A DNA stretch of 64,000 nucleotides from Yoonia vestfoldensis (GCF_002158905.1 NZ_CP021431.1:682001-746000); one strand, 5' to 3'. Counted from the first letter of the stretch, positions 19,194-29,051 are shown. Numbers and translations are program-made. The notes: a model not told the origin generated them from the letters alone.

Positions 19194-19997
19194 ATGGCGC
19201 AAGCGAAAAACCACGATTACCATATTCTGCCACCATCTGTCTGGCCGTTCATCGCCGGCATAGGTGCTTTCGTCATGTTGTTCGGGTCCGTTTTGTGGAT
19301 GCATGGATCGGGGCCGTGGATCTTCCTGATGGGTCTGATCGCCGTGCTTTACGTCATGTATGCATGGTGGGCTGACATGGTCGCAGAAAGCCGGGCTGGC
19401 GATCACACGCCGGTTGTGCGGATCGGCCTGCGCTACGGCTTTATCATGTTCATCATGTCCGAAGTGATGTTCTTCGCCGCCTGGTTCTGGTCTTTCTTCA
19501 AGCACCAGATGTATCCGATGGAAACCTATGTCGGCACCGAATATATCAAGCCTGAAATCTATGCGATCGACCCGTTCGGCCTGCCGCTGATCAACACGCT
19601 GTTGCTGCTGATCTCGGGCTGTGCCGCGACATGGGCGCATCATGCGCTGGTGCATGAAAACAACCGCAAAGACCTTAAACTCGGTCTGCAATTGGCGATT
19701 ATCTTCGGCGTGATCTTCACGGGCTTTCAGGCTTATGAATATTGGATCCTGGTCACCCAGGACGGCTATACGTTCGGCGGTGAAATCCATTACGCCAACT
19801 TCTTCATGGCCACAGGCTTTCACGGCGCGCATGTGGTGATCGGTGCGATCTTCCTGCTGGTCTGCCTGATCCGGGCGGAACGGGGCGATTTCACCCCTGA
19901 AAAGCATGTCGGTTTCGAGGCCGCCATCTGGTATTGGCACTTTGTCGATGTGGTCTGGCTGTTCCTCTTCGCCGCCATCTATATCTGGGGCGCGTAG
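19194..19997 (+). CDS. ctaE: Cytochrome c oxidase subunit III
   Basis: Seven-helix subunit III of the aa3 oxidase. The 267 residues contain [13 protein letters not shown] at the N-terminus, [18 protein letters not shown], a conserved [13 protein letters not shown] helix, the GFQAYEY motif and the C-terminal [13 protein letters not shown] and [21 protein letters not shown]. The conserved glutamate in SEVMFF is present. Subunit I (ctaD) is not in the window and is usually elsewhere in this family. Confidence 0.97.
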   Translation: MAQAKNHDYHILPPSVWPFIAGIGAFVMLFGSVLWMHGSGPWIFLMGLIAVLYVMYAWWADMVAESRAGDHTPVVRIGLRYGFIMFIMSEVMFFAAWFWSFFKHQMYPMETYVGTEYIKPEIYAIDPFGLPLINTLLLLISGCAATWAHHALVHENNRKDLKLGLQLAIIFGVIFTGFQAYEYWILVTQDGYTFGGEIHYANFFMATGFHGAHVVIGAIFLLVCLIRAERGDFTPEKHVGFEAAIWYWHFVDVVWLFLFAAIYIWGA

Positions 19998-20074
19998 ATC
20001 GGGGTTCACCCCGACCCACCCCAAAACCTCAAGCGCGCGGCACCCCCGCGCGTTTTTTCCATCAAGGGCCTGTC

Positions 20075-20755
20075 ATGCTGCGCAAGATCTTCTTTCCCGT
20101 GCTGCTCGGCGTTGCCGGATGCGGCGTGCTGATCTGGCTGGCTTTGTGGCAGATCGACAGGCTGGCGTGGAAAGAGGATATCCTCGCCAATATCAACGCC
20201 CGCCTGGGTGCCGATCCGCGCCCTTTGGCCATCGATGTGACCGAGGCTGCGGATGAATATACCCGCGTGGCGCTGTCTGGCACCCCGACAGGGCAGGAAT
20301 TGCATGTGCTGGTTTCGGGCACAGCAGCGGGGACCGGTTACCGCGTGATTTCGCGGTTCGAAACGGATGATGGCCATGCGATCTTGCTTGATCAGGGGCT
20401 GCTGCCGCTTGAGGCCAAGACCGCCGCAGCCTTGCTGGCCCCGATGCAGGTAACCGGCACGCTGCTGTGGCCCGATGACCAGACCAGCAGCACCCCCGAT
20501 CCCGATCTGGCGGCGAATATCTGGTTTGCGCGCAATGTCGACACGATGGCCGCCGCATTGGACACATTGCCCTTGATGGTTGTCGCCACCGCGACCAGCC
20601 CTGCCGACCCGCGCCTGACCGCGCTGCCGGTCGCCACCGCCGATATCAAGAACGACCACTTTGCCTATGCGGTCACATGGTTCTTGCTGGCCATCGTTTG
20701 GGCCGTTATGTCCCTTTTCCTGATCATCCGCACTCTTCGGCCAAAGGACGCCTGA
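20075..20755 (+). CDS. SURF1 family cytochrome oxidase biogenesis protein
   Basis: Assists heme a insertion into the oxidase. The 226 residues from MLRKIFFPVLLGVAGCGVLI have the N-terminal and C-terminal transmembrane helices (about 5-25 and 195-220) that bracket a periplasmic domain with the SURF1 features VALSGTP, GYRVISRFETDDG and ILLDQGLLP. An upstream open extension is rejected because it overlaps ctaE and lacks the first helix. Ends 3 bases before thrC. Confidence 0.9.
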   Translation: MLRKIFFPVLLGVAGCGVLIWLALWQIDRLAWKEDILANINARLGADPRPLAIDVTEAADEYTRVALSGTPTGQELHVLVSGTAAGTGYRVISRFETDDGHAILLDQGLLPLEAKTAAALLAPMQVTGTLLWPDDQTSSTPDPDLAANIWFARNVDTMAAALDTLPLMVVATATSPADPRLTALPVATADIKNDHFAYAVTWFLLAIVWAVMSLFLIIRTLRPKDA

Positions 20756-20758
20756 CCC

Positions 20759-22144
20759 ATGCGCTATATCTCGACCCGTGGCACGGCCCCTGTGCTGAGC
20801 TTTGAACAGGCAATGCTGACAGGTCTGGCGCGGGATGGCGGGCTGTATCTGCCCGAAGACATCCCGACGCTGACACAGGCCCAGATCGCGGCCATGGCGG
20901 GCAAATCCTATGAAGAGGTCGCTTTCGACGTGATGCGCCCCTTTATCGGCGACACTTTCACCGACGCGCAATTCCGCGATCTGATCGCGCGTGCCTATGC
21001 CGGTTTCGGCCATGCGGCCCGCGCGCCTTTGGTGCAGGTGGACAGTAATCACTATCTGCTGGAACTGTTCCACGGACCTACCTTGGCGTTCAAGGATTTC
21101 GCCATGCAGCTGATCGGCCAGATGTTTCAGGCCGCTTTGTCCCGTTCGGGCGACCGCGTGACCATCGTCGGGGCCACATCGGGCGATACTGGGTCCGCTG
21201 CAATCGAGGCATTCCGAGGGCTGAAGGCGGTCGATGTCTTCATCCTCTATCCGCATGGCCGCGTCTCCGAGGTCCAGCGCCGCCAGATGACCACACCGGT
21301 CGAGGCGAATGTCCATGCGCTGGCCGTGACCGGCGATTTTGACGATTGTCAGGCGCTGGTCAAAGACATGTTCAACGATTTCGCCTTTCGTGATGATGTG
21401 CGGCTGGCGGGGGTCAATTCGATCAATTGGGGCCGGGTGCTGGCGCAGGTGGTCTATTACTTCACCGCCGCCGTCAGCCTTGGCGCGCCGCACCGGCCCG
21501 TCAGTTTCACCGTGCCCACGGGCAATTTCGGCGATATCTTCGCAGGCTTCATCGCCAAACAGATGGGCCTGCCGATTGCTGATCTGGTGGTTGCGACCAA
21601 CCGCAATGATATTCTGCACCGGACCTTGCAGACGGGCGCATATACCAAGGAAGGGGTCACCCCCACGATCAGCCCGTCGATGGATATTCAGGTCAGTTCC
21701 AATTTCGAACGCGCGCTGTTCTATGCTTACGGGCAAGACGGGGCCGCGGTCGCCAGCCAGATGGAAGACCTCAAATCCGGCGGGTTCAAAATCTCGCAAG
21801 GCGCCTATGACATGCTGACCGCGACCTTCAAATCCGGACGCGCGTCAGAGCAAGAGACCAGCGCGACGATTGCCGCCTATCTTGCGCAGCATGGCGAGCT
21901 CTTGTGCCCGCATACGGCCGTCGGTGCGCATGTGGCGCAGGCGCATCTGGGCAGCATCCCTATGGTGACGCTGGCCACCGCCCATCCCGCCAAATTCCCC
22001 GATGCGGTCAAGGCGGCCTCGGGCATCTCTGCCCCGCTGCCTGCGCGCATGGCGGACTTGTACGACCGCCCCGAAAGGGTCACACCAGTCGCAGCAGATT
22101 TGGCGGCGCTGCAAGCCGTCATCAAGGAACGGATCATAACTTGA
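20759..22144 (+). CDS. thrC: Threonine synthase
   Basis: PLP enzyme that converts O-phosphohomoserine to threonine. The 461 residues contain the N-terminal MRYISTRGTAPVLSFEQAML, GLARDGGLYLPEDIP, the PLP-lysine motif FHGPTLAFKDFAMQ (Lys about 112), ATSGDTGSAA and FTVPTGNFGDIFAGF. It is carried in the same run as the oxidase genes, 3 bases after SURF1, as in other members of the family. Confidence 0.97.
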   Translation: MRYISTRGTAPVLSFEQAMLTGLARDGGLYLPEDIPTLTQAQIAAMAGKSYEEVAFDVMRPFIGDTFTDAQFRDLIARAYAGFGHAARAPLVQVDSNHYLLELFHGPTLAFKDFAMQLIGQMFQAALSRSGDRVTIVGATSGDTGSAAIEAFRGLKAVDVFILYPHGRVSEVQRRQMTTPVEANVHALAVTGDFDDCQALVKDMFNDFAFRDDVRLAGVNSINWGRVLAQVVYYFTAAVSLGAPHRPVSFTVPTGNFGDIFAGFIAKQMGLPIADLVVATNRNDILHRTLQTGAYTKEGVTPTISPSMDIQVSSNFERALFYAYGQDGAAVASQMEDLKSGGFKISQGAYDMLTATFKSGRASEQETSATIAAYLAQHGELLCPHTAVGAHVAQAHLGSIPMVTLATAHPAKFPDAVKAASGISAPLPARMADLYDRPERVTPVAADLAALQAVIKERIIT

Positions 22145-23409
22145 GCATCCAGCAACACACCCTGTCCAACGGATTGCGCATCGTCACCGAACAGATGCCC
22201 GGTCTGAAATCCACCAGCATCGGCATCTGGGTGCTGGCGGGCGGGCGGCACGAACGGATCGAACAGAACGGCATCGCGCATTTTCTGGAACATATGGCGT
22301 TCAAAGGCACCAAGACCCGCAGTGCGCTGCAGATCGCCGAACAGATCGAGGATGTGGGCGGCTATATCAACGCCTATACCAGCCGCGAAATGACAGCCTA
22401 TTACGCCCGCGTGCTGGAAGACGACGTGGCCCTTGGCCTTGATATCATCGCCGATATCCTGCTGAACCCGTTGTTCGAGGACAGCGAGATCGAGGTCGAA
22501 CGCGGTGTGATCTTGCAGGAAATCGGCCAGACGCTCGACACGCCCGACGACATCATCTTTGACTGGTTGCAGGAAGAAGCCTATCCCGACCAACCCCTTG
22601 GCCGGTCGATCCTGGGCGAGGCCGCGCGCGTCAGCACCTTTGCCAAAGGCGATCTGGACCGCTTTGTCGGTGAACATTACGGACCGAACCAGATGATCCT
22701 CGCCGCTGCCGGTGCCATCGATCACGATGCCATCGTGCGGCAGGCCGAGGCGCTTTTTGGCCATCTGCCCCGCGTCGAACGTGCGGCGGGCCTGTTGCAG
22801 CCTGCCAAATTCATCGGCGGCGAACGGCGCGCGACCAAGGCGCTGGAACAGGTGCATTTCGCGCTGGCGCTGGAAGGGCCGACCTACCGCGACCCTGCGA
22901 TTTACACTGCGCAGATCTACGCAACCGCCCTTGGTGGCGGCATGTCCTCGCGTCTGTTTCAGGAAATCCGCGAAAACCGCGGGCTGTGCTATACGATCTT
23001 TGCGCAGGCCGGCGCCTATGAAGACACGGGCATGACCACGATCTATGCTGGCACCAGCGCCGAACAGATCGCCGAACTGGCGAATATCACGATTGACGAG
23101 ATGAAACGCGCCGCCGACGACATGTCCGCCGCCGAGGTCGCCCGCGCCCGCGCCCAGATGAAGGCCGGGCTGCTGATGGGCCTCGAAAGCCCGTCAAACC
23201 GCGCTGAACGGTTGGCGCGGCTCTTGTCGATCTGGGACCGGATACCGGGGATCGAGGAAACCATCGCCCATATCGACGATGTGACCACCGGCGATGTCAA
23301 AGCCTTCGCCGCGCAGATGGCGGGGCAGGCAGGCGCGGCCATGGCGCTTTACGGCCCCGCCGATCAGGCCCCGACGCTGGCGGCGCTGAAAGCACGGCTT
23401 GCCGCGTAA
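22141..23409 (+). CDS. M16 family zinc peptidase (processing peptidase-like)
   Basis: Peptidase related to mitochondrial processing peptidase beta. The 422 residues have the inverted zinc motif HFLEH (in GIAHFLEHMAFKGT, about residue 44-48) with the distal Glu in the FEDSEIEVERGVILQEI region (about 120-128), and the C-terminal M16 domain with GGGMSSRLFQEIRENRGLCY. The start is a TTG at 22141 that overlaps the thrC stop (TTGAGC); the family N-terminus (QQHTLSNGLRIVTE) begins right there and no ATG fits. Confidence 0.9.
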   Translation: MSIQQHTLSNGLRIVTEQMPGLKSTSIGIWVLAGGRHERIEQNGIAHFLEHMAFKGTKTRSALQIAEQIEDVGGYINAYTSREMTAYYARVLEDDVALGLDIIADILLNPLFEDSEIEVERGVILQEIGQTLDTPDDIIFDWLQEEAYPDQPLGRSILGEAARVSTFAKGDLDRFVGEHYGPNQMILAAAGAIDHDAIVRQAEALFGHLPRVERAAGLLQPAKFIGGERRATKALEQVHFALALEGPTYRDPAIYTAQIYATALGGGMSSRLFQEIRENRGLCYTIFAQAGAYEDTGMTTIYAGTSAEQIAELANITIDEMKRAADDMSAAEVARARAQMKAGLLMGLESPSNRAERLARLLSIWDRIPGIEETIAHIDDVTTGDVKAFAAQMAGQAGAAMALYGPADQAPTLAALKARLAA

Positions 23410-23993
23410 TGCTCGGGATCAAGCGCAAGGTCCGGATCGAAACCGAACGGCTGACCCTGCGCGCGCCCATGCATACCGACTTTCGCCCCTGGGCGGCCTT
23501 GCGGCAGACCAGCGCCGAATTTCTGGTGCCCTGGGAGCCAAGCTGGGCCGCTGATCATCTGTCGCGCAAGGGGTTCACCAACCGCGTCTATTGGGCGCAA
23601 AGATCGATTGCCCAAGGCTCGGCCTTGCCCCTGTTCCTGATCCGCCGGTCCGATGATGCGCTTTTAGGGGCAATTACATTGGACCATATCAAACGTGGCC
23701 CGGCGCAATCGGGGATCACCGGCTATTGGATCGGTGCACCTTACGCGCGCCAAGGCTATATGCGCGAGGCTGTGCAGGCGGTCGTGCATCACGCCTTCAC
23801 CGTGCTGGACCTCAGCCGGATCGAGGCGGGCTGTCTGCCCGAAAACACCCCGTCACGGCGGCTGCTGGAACAATGCGGCTATAAATACGAAGGTGTCGCG
23901 CAAAGCTATCTGCAGATCAACGGGCGCTGGCGCAACCATGTGCTATACGCGAACCTGCGCCATGACCGGCGCGGCAAGACGGATGTGGGCTAA
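23409..23993 (+). CDS. GNAT acetyltransferase, RimJ/RimL type
   Basis: The 194 residues contain the RimJ/RimL pattern ETERLTLRAPMHTDFRPWAALR at the N-terminus (split across the start strand), GITGYWIGAPYARQGYMREA (acetyl-CoA pyrophosphate loop, about 105-125) and IEAGCLPENTPSRRLLEQCGY. The start ATG overlaps the stop of the M16 gene by 1 base. It may acetylate a ribosomal protein N-terminus, but the substrate cannot be read from the sequence. Confidence 0.88.
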   Translation: MLGIKRKVRIETERLTLRAPMHTDFRPWAALRQTSAEFLVPWEPSWAADHLSRKGFTNRVYWAQRSIAQGSALPLFLIRRSDDALLGAITLDHIKRGPAQSGITGYWIGAPYARQGYMREAVQAVVHHAFTVLDLSRIEAGCLPENTPSRRLLEQCGYKYEGVAQSYLQINGRWRNHVLYANLRHDRRGKTDVG

Positions 23994-25405
23994 TGCTGAA
24001 CGGGGTGACACCGGAGTTTGAGAACCGCTTGCGTGGGCTTGTCGATGCTGCCGCCTTTCGGGCCGACACTGCCCCCTATTTCACCGAACCGCGCGGGCGC
24101 TGGCAGGGGCAGGGGCTGGTCGTGGCCCCCGCCGATACCATAGCTGTCGCCGCCGTGGTCACGGCCTGCGCGCAGGCACGCGTGGCGATCGTGCCCTATA
24201 GCGGCGGGACCGGGTTGGTCGGCGGGCAGATCATGGAGGATGGCCCGGCCCCGGTGGTCTTGTCGCTGGAACGGCTGACCAAGATCCGCGCGGTCTATCC
24301 TTCCGAAAACGTGCTGGTCTGCGAGGCGGGCGTGATCCTCGCCCATGTGCAACAGGCGGCCGAGGATGTGGATAGGCTGTTCCCGCTCTCGCTGGCCTCC
24401 GAAGGATCGGCGCGGATCGGCGGGTTGCTGGCGACCAATGCGGGCGGGGTGAACGTGCTGCGCTACGGCAATGCGCGCGCGCTCTGCCTGGGGCTAGAGG
24501 TCGTGCGCCCGGACGGGACGATCTGGCACGGGCTGACGCGGCTGCGCAAGGATAACACCGGCTATGACCTGCGCAACCTGATGATCGGGGCCGAAGGGAC
24601 GCTGGGCATCATCACCGCCGCCGCGCTGCGGCTGGTGCCGCGCCCTGTGCAGATCGGCGCGGCGCTGCTGGCGGTGCCATCGCCGCAGGCCGCATTGGAC
24701 CTGCTGGCCATGGCGGGCGCGCAGATCGGCGACGGTCTGTCGGCTTTCGAATTGATGCACCGGCAAGGGCTCGATTTCCTGGCCGAGGTCGGGCCAGAGG
24801 TTCGGCAACCGTTCGAGACGATCCCCGCATGGAGCGTGCTGATCGACCTTGGCCTGCCCGCCAGTGGCGATCCTGATGCCGCACTGGAGCGGCTGTTTGC
24901 GGATGCGTTCGATGCAGGGCTGGTCAGTGACGGCGTCATCGCGCGTTCGGCCGCGCAGCGCCAGGCGCTGTGGGATATCCGCGAAAACATCCCCGAGGCA
25001 AACCGCCGGATCGGCTCGATCGCCTCGCATGACATCGCCCTGCCGCTGAGCGCTGTGCCTGATTTCATCGCTCAGGCAGAGGTCGCGCTGCGGGCCTTGG
25101 GCGATATGCGCATCAATTGCTTTGGCCATCTGGGCGATGGCAACCTGCATTACAATATCTTCCCCGCCAAGGACCGCGCGCGTGGCGCGGATGATGCATT
25201 GCGCCCTGCCGTGCAGAAAATGATCCATGATCTGGTGGCCGCGCTGGACGGATCCGTCAGCGCCGAACATGGGATCGGGCGCGCCAAGGTCGGCGATCTG
25301 CAGCTTTATGGCGATCCGGCAAAGCTTGCGATGCTGCGTGCGATCAAGGATGCGCTTGACCCGCAAGGGATCATGAACCCCGGCGTGATCCTGCCACAGC
25401 GATAG
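23993..25405 (+). CDS. FAD-linked oxidase, GlcD / D-2-hydroxyacid dehydrogenase type
   Basis: The 470 residues have a PCMH-type FAD-binding domain (about 30-215: VPYSGGTGLVGGQI, GLLATNAGGVNVLRYGNARAL, DNTGYDLRNLMIGAEGTLGIIT) and the C-terminal FAD-oxidase domain with GHLGDGNLHYNI, GSVSAEHGIGRAK and LDPQGIMNPGVIL. These motifs fit D-lactate, D-2-hydroxyglutarate and glycolate dehydrogenases; the substrate is open. It overlaps the GNAT stop by 1 base and ends the long plus-strand run that begins at ctaC. Confidence 0.9.
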   Translation: MLNGVTPEFENRLRGLVDAAAFRADTAPYFTEPRGRWQGQGLVVAPADTIAVAAVVTACAQARVAIVPYSGGTGLVGGQIMEDGPAPVVLSLERLTKIRAVYPSENVLVCEAGVILAHVQQAAEDVDRLFPLSLASEGSARIGGLLATNAGGVNVLRYGNARALCLGLEVVRPDGTIWHGLTRLRKDNTGYDLRNLMIGAEGTLGIITAAALRLVPRPVQIGAALLAVPSPQAALDLLAMAGAQIGDGLSAFELMHRQGLDFLAEVGPEVRQPFETIPAWSVLIDLGLPASGDPDAALERLFADAFDAGLVSDGVIARSAAQRQALWDIRENIPEANRRIGSIASHDIALPLSAVPDFIAQAEVALRALGDMRINCFGHLGDGNLHYNIFPAKDRARGADDALRPAVQKMIHDLVAALDGSVSAEHGIGRAKVGDLQLYGDPAKLAMLRAIKDALDPQGIMNPGVILPQR

Positions 25406-25418
25406 GGGCGGTGGGGCC

Positions 25419-25453
25419 GCGCCTCCGGCGGGAGTATTTTTGGAAAAAAGAAG
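25419..25453 (+). terminator. Terminator-like repeat variant after the GlcD-like gene
   Basis: CTCC-GGCG-GGAG forms a short hairpin followed by TATTTTT. It lies 14 bases after the oxidase stop. A near copy in inverted orientation is at 25592-25627, so the gap between these convergent genes carries one such element for each side. Confidence 0.65.
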
Positions 25454-25591
25454 TCGCAAGAGGCGCACCCGACCCCGCCGCCCGCTACAGGCTGACCTTT
25501 CTGGGGTCCGGGATCGGGCGACTTCTCATTTCACGGTCATCGGCTCTCCAGCCTGTACCGTGGCACGGATTTACCCGATCTTCCTTAACAA

Positions 25592-25627
25592 CTTCTTTTT
25601 TCCCCAAATACTCCCCGCGCGGAGCGC
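25592..25627 (-). terminator. Inverted partner repeat after apt
   Basis: On the minus strand it reads CTCCGCGCGGGGAGTATTTG followed by GGGAAAAAAGAAG. It matches 25419-25453 closely, including the AAAAAAGAAG tail. It starts one base after the apt stop. Between the two elements (25454-25591) I see no gene. Confidence 0.6.
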
Positions 25628-25628
25628 A

Positions 25629-26159
25629 TCAAAGTCCTTCGAAGGCGCAAAGGCTATGCACCTGCATCCCCAGTTTTTCCAGCCTTGCGGCCCCACCCAA
25701 TGCGGGCAGGTCGATGATGAAGGCACAGCCCATCACCTGCGCGCCCAGCCGTTCGACCAGCCGGATGCCCGCCTCGGCGGTGCCGCCCGTCGCCAGCAGA
25801 TCATCGACCAGCAGGACCTTGTCGCCCGGTTGCAGCGCGTCGTCATGCAATTCCATCACCGCCTCGCCATATTCGAGCTGATAGGCCTGTTCGATGGTTT
25901 TGCCGGGCAATTTGCCTTTCTTGCGGATCGGCACAAAACCGACCGATAGCTGATGCGCGATGGCACCGCCAAGTATGAAACCACGCGCTTCCAGCCCCAC
26001 GACCTTGTCGATGGGCGTGCCGGCATAGGGGTGCAACAGCTGGTCGATCGCCATGCGAAAGCCGCGCGCATCGCTGAAAAGCGTGGTCACATCGCGGAAC
26101 ATGATCCCTTCATGTGGGAAATCGGGGATGGTGCGGATATAGTCGCGGATCGTTTTCAT
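25629..26159 (-). CDS. apt: Adenine phosphoribosyltransferase
   Basis: Salvages adenine to AMP with PRPP. The 176 residues contain [27 protein letters not shown] N-terminus, [16 protein letters not shown] and the PRPP-binding loop [16 protein letters not shown] (about 118-133). The start overlaps the mtnP stop (ATGA), so the two salvage enzymes are coupled: MtnP releases adenine, Apt recovers it. Confidence 0.96.
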   Translation of the reverse strand: MKTIRDYIRTIPDFPHEGIMFRDVTTLFSDARGFRMAIDQLLHPYAGTPIDKVVGLEARGFILGGAIAHQLSVGFVPIRKKGKLPGKTIEQAYQLEYGEAVMELHDDALQPGDKVLLVDDLLATGGTAEAGIRLVERLGAQVMGCAFIIDLPALGGAARLEKLGMQVHSLCAFEGL

Positions 26160-27040
26160 CTTGTTTCTTTCGCAAGGACACGGGCGGTGATCGCCTCAAG
26201 CTGCGCCATCAGCGCGGGATCACGTTTGTCGGGGGCGGTCATGATCGCATGATCCAGCGCGCGGTCGCAGCCATGCGGGCAGGGGGCGCGGTCACCCCCC
26301 AGCAGGGCAGGCAGCTTTGCGATCAGGTCGCGGGCCTTGGTCCCGTTGCCTTGCAGGGTGGCGATGATCGCGGTGATATCGACTGCCCCGTGATCGGGGT
26401 GCCAGCTGTCGTAATCGGTGATCATCGCGACCGAGGCATAGCAGATTTCCGCCTCGCGGGCGAGTTTTGCTTCGGGCATATTGGTCATGCCGATCACGTC
26501 GCAGCCCCAGCTACGGTAGAGCCTGCTTTCCGCCAGTGACGAAAACTGCGGCCCTTCCATGGCCAGATAAGTGCCGCCGCGATGCAGGGTGATCCCCGTA
26601 GCCTCGGCCGCCGTCGCGCAGGCCGCTGACAGGCGCGGGCAGGTCGGATGCGCAAGGCTGACATGGGCCACGCAGCCTGTTCCGAAGAAGGATTTTTCGC
26701 GCGCGAAGGTCCGGTCGATGAACTGGTCCACGATCACGAAATCACCCGGCGCCATCTCTTCGCGGAACGACCCGCAGGCGCTGATGCTGATGATATCGGT
26801 TACCCCCAGCCGTTTCAGCGCGTCGATATTGGCGCGGTAAGGCACGGTGGTGGGCGCATGCAGATGGCCGCGCCCGTGGCGGGGCAGAAAGACCATCTTG
26901 ACCCCGTCCAGCCGCCCTGTCAGCAGCGCATCCGAGGGCGCGCCCCAAGGGCTGTCGACATTGACCCATGACGGGTCCTGCAGGCCATCCATCTCATAGA
27001 GGCCAGACCCGCCGATGATCCCCAGAACGGTTTGTGTCAT
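26156..27040 (-). CDS. mtnP: S-methyl-5'-thioadenosine phosphorylase
   Basis: Phosphorolyses methylthioadenosine to adenine and methylthioribose-1-phosphate. The 294 residues from [20 protein letters not shown] contain the PNP/MTAP motifs [58 protein letters not shown] and [23 protein letters not shown] long upstream extension is out-of-frame read-through of the flavin reductase, so Met 27040 is used; it overlaps the upstream stop by 4 bases. Confidence 0.96.
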   Translation of the reverse strand: MTQTVLGIIGGSGLYEMDGLQDPSWVNVDSPWGAPSDALLTGRLDGVKMVFLPRHGRGHLHAPTTVPYRANIDALKRLGVTDIISISACGSFREEMAPGDFVIVDQFIDRTFAREKSFFGTGCVAHVSLAHPTCPRLSAACATAAEATGITLHRGGTYLAMEGPQFSSLAESRLYRSWGCDVIGMTNMPEAKLAREAEICYASVAMITDYDSWHPDHGAVDITAIIATLQGNGTKARDLIAKLPALLGGDRAPCPHGCDRALDHAIMTAPDKRDPALMAQLEAITARVLAKETR

Positions 27041-27648
27041 GTTTTCTGGTCCGGACGGGTCAGGCTGAACACCTCGCGCACCACCGTGTAATCGCGATAG
27101 CCGAGCCGCGCCAGCGGCTGGAATGTCGTCACGTCGAAGATCCCGTCCACCAGGCAATTGTCGCGGATATGCACGCCTGTCACCTCGCCGAAGACGGCGA
27201 AATTGGCCGCACCGGGCAGGGTGACGATCTGGGTAAGCTTGCATTCCAGCGTGGCAGGCGCGCCGGCCACCCGCGCGCAGGCAATCGTTTCGCATGTGGC
27301 CTTGGTGATGCCTGCGAGCGCGAATTCATCTGTCGCGCGGTCCCATGGGCCGGATGTCTGGTTCATCACGTCGCGCATCGTATATTCCACGATATTGACC
27401 GCGAATACCCCTGTTTCGCGGATATTGGCGACGCTGTCCTTGGTGCCGTCGCGGTCGGGTTTTGCGCTGGTCGAGGCGAACATCACCTGTGGCGGTTCAT
27501 AGGCAACCGCGTTGAAAAACGAATAGGGCGCAAGGTTGTCCTGCCCATCCGCCCCGCGTGTGGCGATCCAGCCAATCGGGCGCGGGCTGACGATGGCGTT
27601 GAACGGGTTATGCGGCAGATTATGGCCGTCTTTGGGGGCGTAAAACAT
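27037..27648 (-). CDS. Flavin reductase family protein (FMN-binding split barrel)
   Basis: The 203 residues from MFYAPKDGHNLPHNPFNAIV contain IVSPRPIGWIAT, NLAPYSFFNAVAYEPPQVMFAS and GVFAVNIV, typical of the flavin reductase/DIM6 family that binds FMN in a split beta-barrel. The next gene, mtnP, overlaps by 4 bases. The link with methylthioadenosine salvage is by operon only; the natural substrate is unknown. Confidence 0.85.
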   Translation of the reverse strand: MFYAPKDGHNLPHNPFNAIVSPRPIGWIATRGADGQDNLAPYSFFNAVAYEPPQVMFASTSAKPDRDGTKDSVANIRETGVFAVNIVEYTMRDVMNQTSGPWDRATDEFALAGITKATCETIACARVAGAPATLECKLTQIVTLPGAANFAVFGEVTGVHIRDNCLVDGIFDVTTFQPLARLGYRDYTVVREVFSLTRPDQKT

Positions 27649-27719
27649 TGCACGAGACCTTTTCCTGCGATCAGCCAAGGGGTAGCGTGACGCGACAGGC
27701 TTGGCCAGATGAAAGACGC

Positions 27720-28235
27720 ATGCAAACACCCTCGATCACATTGGCCCATGAGACCCCTGCCGATCACTGGGAGGTCGAGGCGCTCTATGACTTGTGCTTT
27801 TCGCCGGGCCGCACGGCGCTGTCATCTTACCGTCTGCGCGAGGATGTCGCGCCCATTGCCGATCTGTGCTGGACCGCGCGTGACCCCGACGGCGTGCTGT
27901 CGGGGGTGATCCGCTGCTGGCCCTGTTATGTGGGCGATGTGCCGGTCGTTCTGCTGGGCCCGGTGGCGGTGCATCCGACGCGGCAGGGCGAGGGCATTGC
28001 GGGCCTGCTGATCTACCGCGTCACACAGGTCGCGCGCAAAGCGGGCTGGTCGCGCATCTTGCTGGTGGGTGATCTGCCCTATTACAGCCGCTTTGGGTTT
28101 CATCCATTATCGGCTGTGGTCATGCCGCCGCCGACCAACCCCGCGCGGGTGCTGGGGCTGGCGCTGACACAAGACGCATGGGCGGGCATCCACGGGCCTG
28201 TGCGCAAGGCGGATGATTGCATTTCGCCGCGCTAA
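27720..28235 (+). CDS. GNAT family N-acetyltransferase (YhbS-like)
   Basis: The 171 residues from MQTPSITLAHETPADHWEVE contain the GNAT core with VLLGPVAVHPTRQGEGIAGLLI (acetyl-CoA binding, about 80-100) and ILLVGDLPYYSRFGFHPLSA (about 120-138), which resembles the YhbS subgroup. It is divergent from the flavin reductase gene. Substrate unknown. Confidence 0.88.
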   Translation: MQTPSITLAHETPADHWEVEALYDLCFSPGRTALSSYRLREDVAPIADLCWTARDPDGVLSGVIRCWPCYVGDVPVVLLGPVAVHPTRQGEGIAGLLIYRVTQVARKAGWSRILLVGDLPYYSRFGFHPLSAVVMPPPTNPARVLGLALTQDAWAGIHGPVRKADDCISPR

Positions 28236-28250
28236 CCCCATCTAAACCTG

Positions 28251-29051
28251 ATGACAGACAAGATCATTGGCCATGACGCGCTTTTGCTGCCGGTGCCTGC
28301 GCCGCTGGATGATCATGCGCGCGCGCGGGTTGCCGCATTGGCCTTGCGTCAGCGCCGGGCCAATGGCGTCTTGATGAAAGCGGTCAATTTTCTGGGTGGT
28401 CAGGTCGAAGACGGGCTGAAGGTCTTGCCCAAGCCCCTGCGCGATCAATTGAACGAGGTCACCCGCAGCGCCCTGCGCCGCAGCTATGATATCGCCGCGC
28501 GGTCGCGGGGCGGGATCGGCCAAAGCTTTGGGTCGGATCAGACCCACCGGATCATCGGCACATTGTCCGGCGCGATTGGCGGCTTTGGCGGCTTGCCCAC
28601 GGCGCTGGCAGAATTGCCTGTCGCGACCACGCTGATCTTTCGCGCCGTGCTGCATGTCGCCGCCGAATATGGTGAAGACCCCGCATCCGAGGAAACCCGC
28701 ATGGAATGTCTTGCGGTCTTTGGCTCTGGTGGGCCGGGCAGCGCGGATGACGGCGTCGATACCGCCTTTATCGGCGCGCGGCTTAGCCTGTCGGGGGCGG
28801 CGGTCAATGCCATGATCAGCCGTGTCGCGCCGAAATTCGCCGCTGTGCTGTCACAGAAACTGGCATCCCAGACCGTGCCTGTGCTGGGGGCTGTCGCGGG
28901 GGCGGGGACCAATTACGCCTTTGTCGATTACTACGTTGCGCTGGCGCATGTGCATTTCGGGCTGCGCCAGCTGGTGCGCGACCATGGCGATGTGGCGGTG
29001 CTGGATGAATTCCACCGCCAGCTGGCCGCGCAGCGCCTGCCTCAGACCTGA
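28251..29051 (+). CDS. EcsC family protein
   Basis: The 266 residues have an EcsC-like layout: an N-terminal helical region (KAVNFLGGQVEDGLKVLPKPL), glycine-rich hydrophobic helices (GTLSGAIGGFGGLPTALAEL, VATTLIFRAVLHVAAEYGED) and VPVLGAVAGAGTNYAFVDYY near the end. The family is membrane-associated and its biochemical role is not established. It lies 15 bases after the GNAT gene, and its last 10 bases overlap the 3' end of ptsP. Confidence 0.8.
   Translation: MTDKIIGHDALLLPVPAPLDDHARARVAALALRQRRANGVLMKAVNFLGGQVEDGLKVLPKPLRDQLNEVTRSALRRSYDIAARSRGGIGQSFGSDQTHRIIGTLSGAIGGFGGLPTALAELPVATTLIFRAVLHVAAEYGEDPASEETRMECLAVFGSGGPGSADDGVDTAFIGARLSLSGAAVNAMISRVAPKFAAVLSQKLASQTVPVLGAVAGAGTNYAFVDYYVALAHVHFGLRQLVRDHGDVAVLDEFHRQLAAQRLPQT

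Noticed and set aside
20006..21799. 597-codon minus-strand ORF opposite SURF1 and thrC
   Set aside because: It is fully antisense to SURF1 and thrC with intact motifs. Its composition (Gln, His, Arg, Gly) is that of a GC-rich shadow frame.
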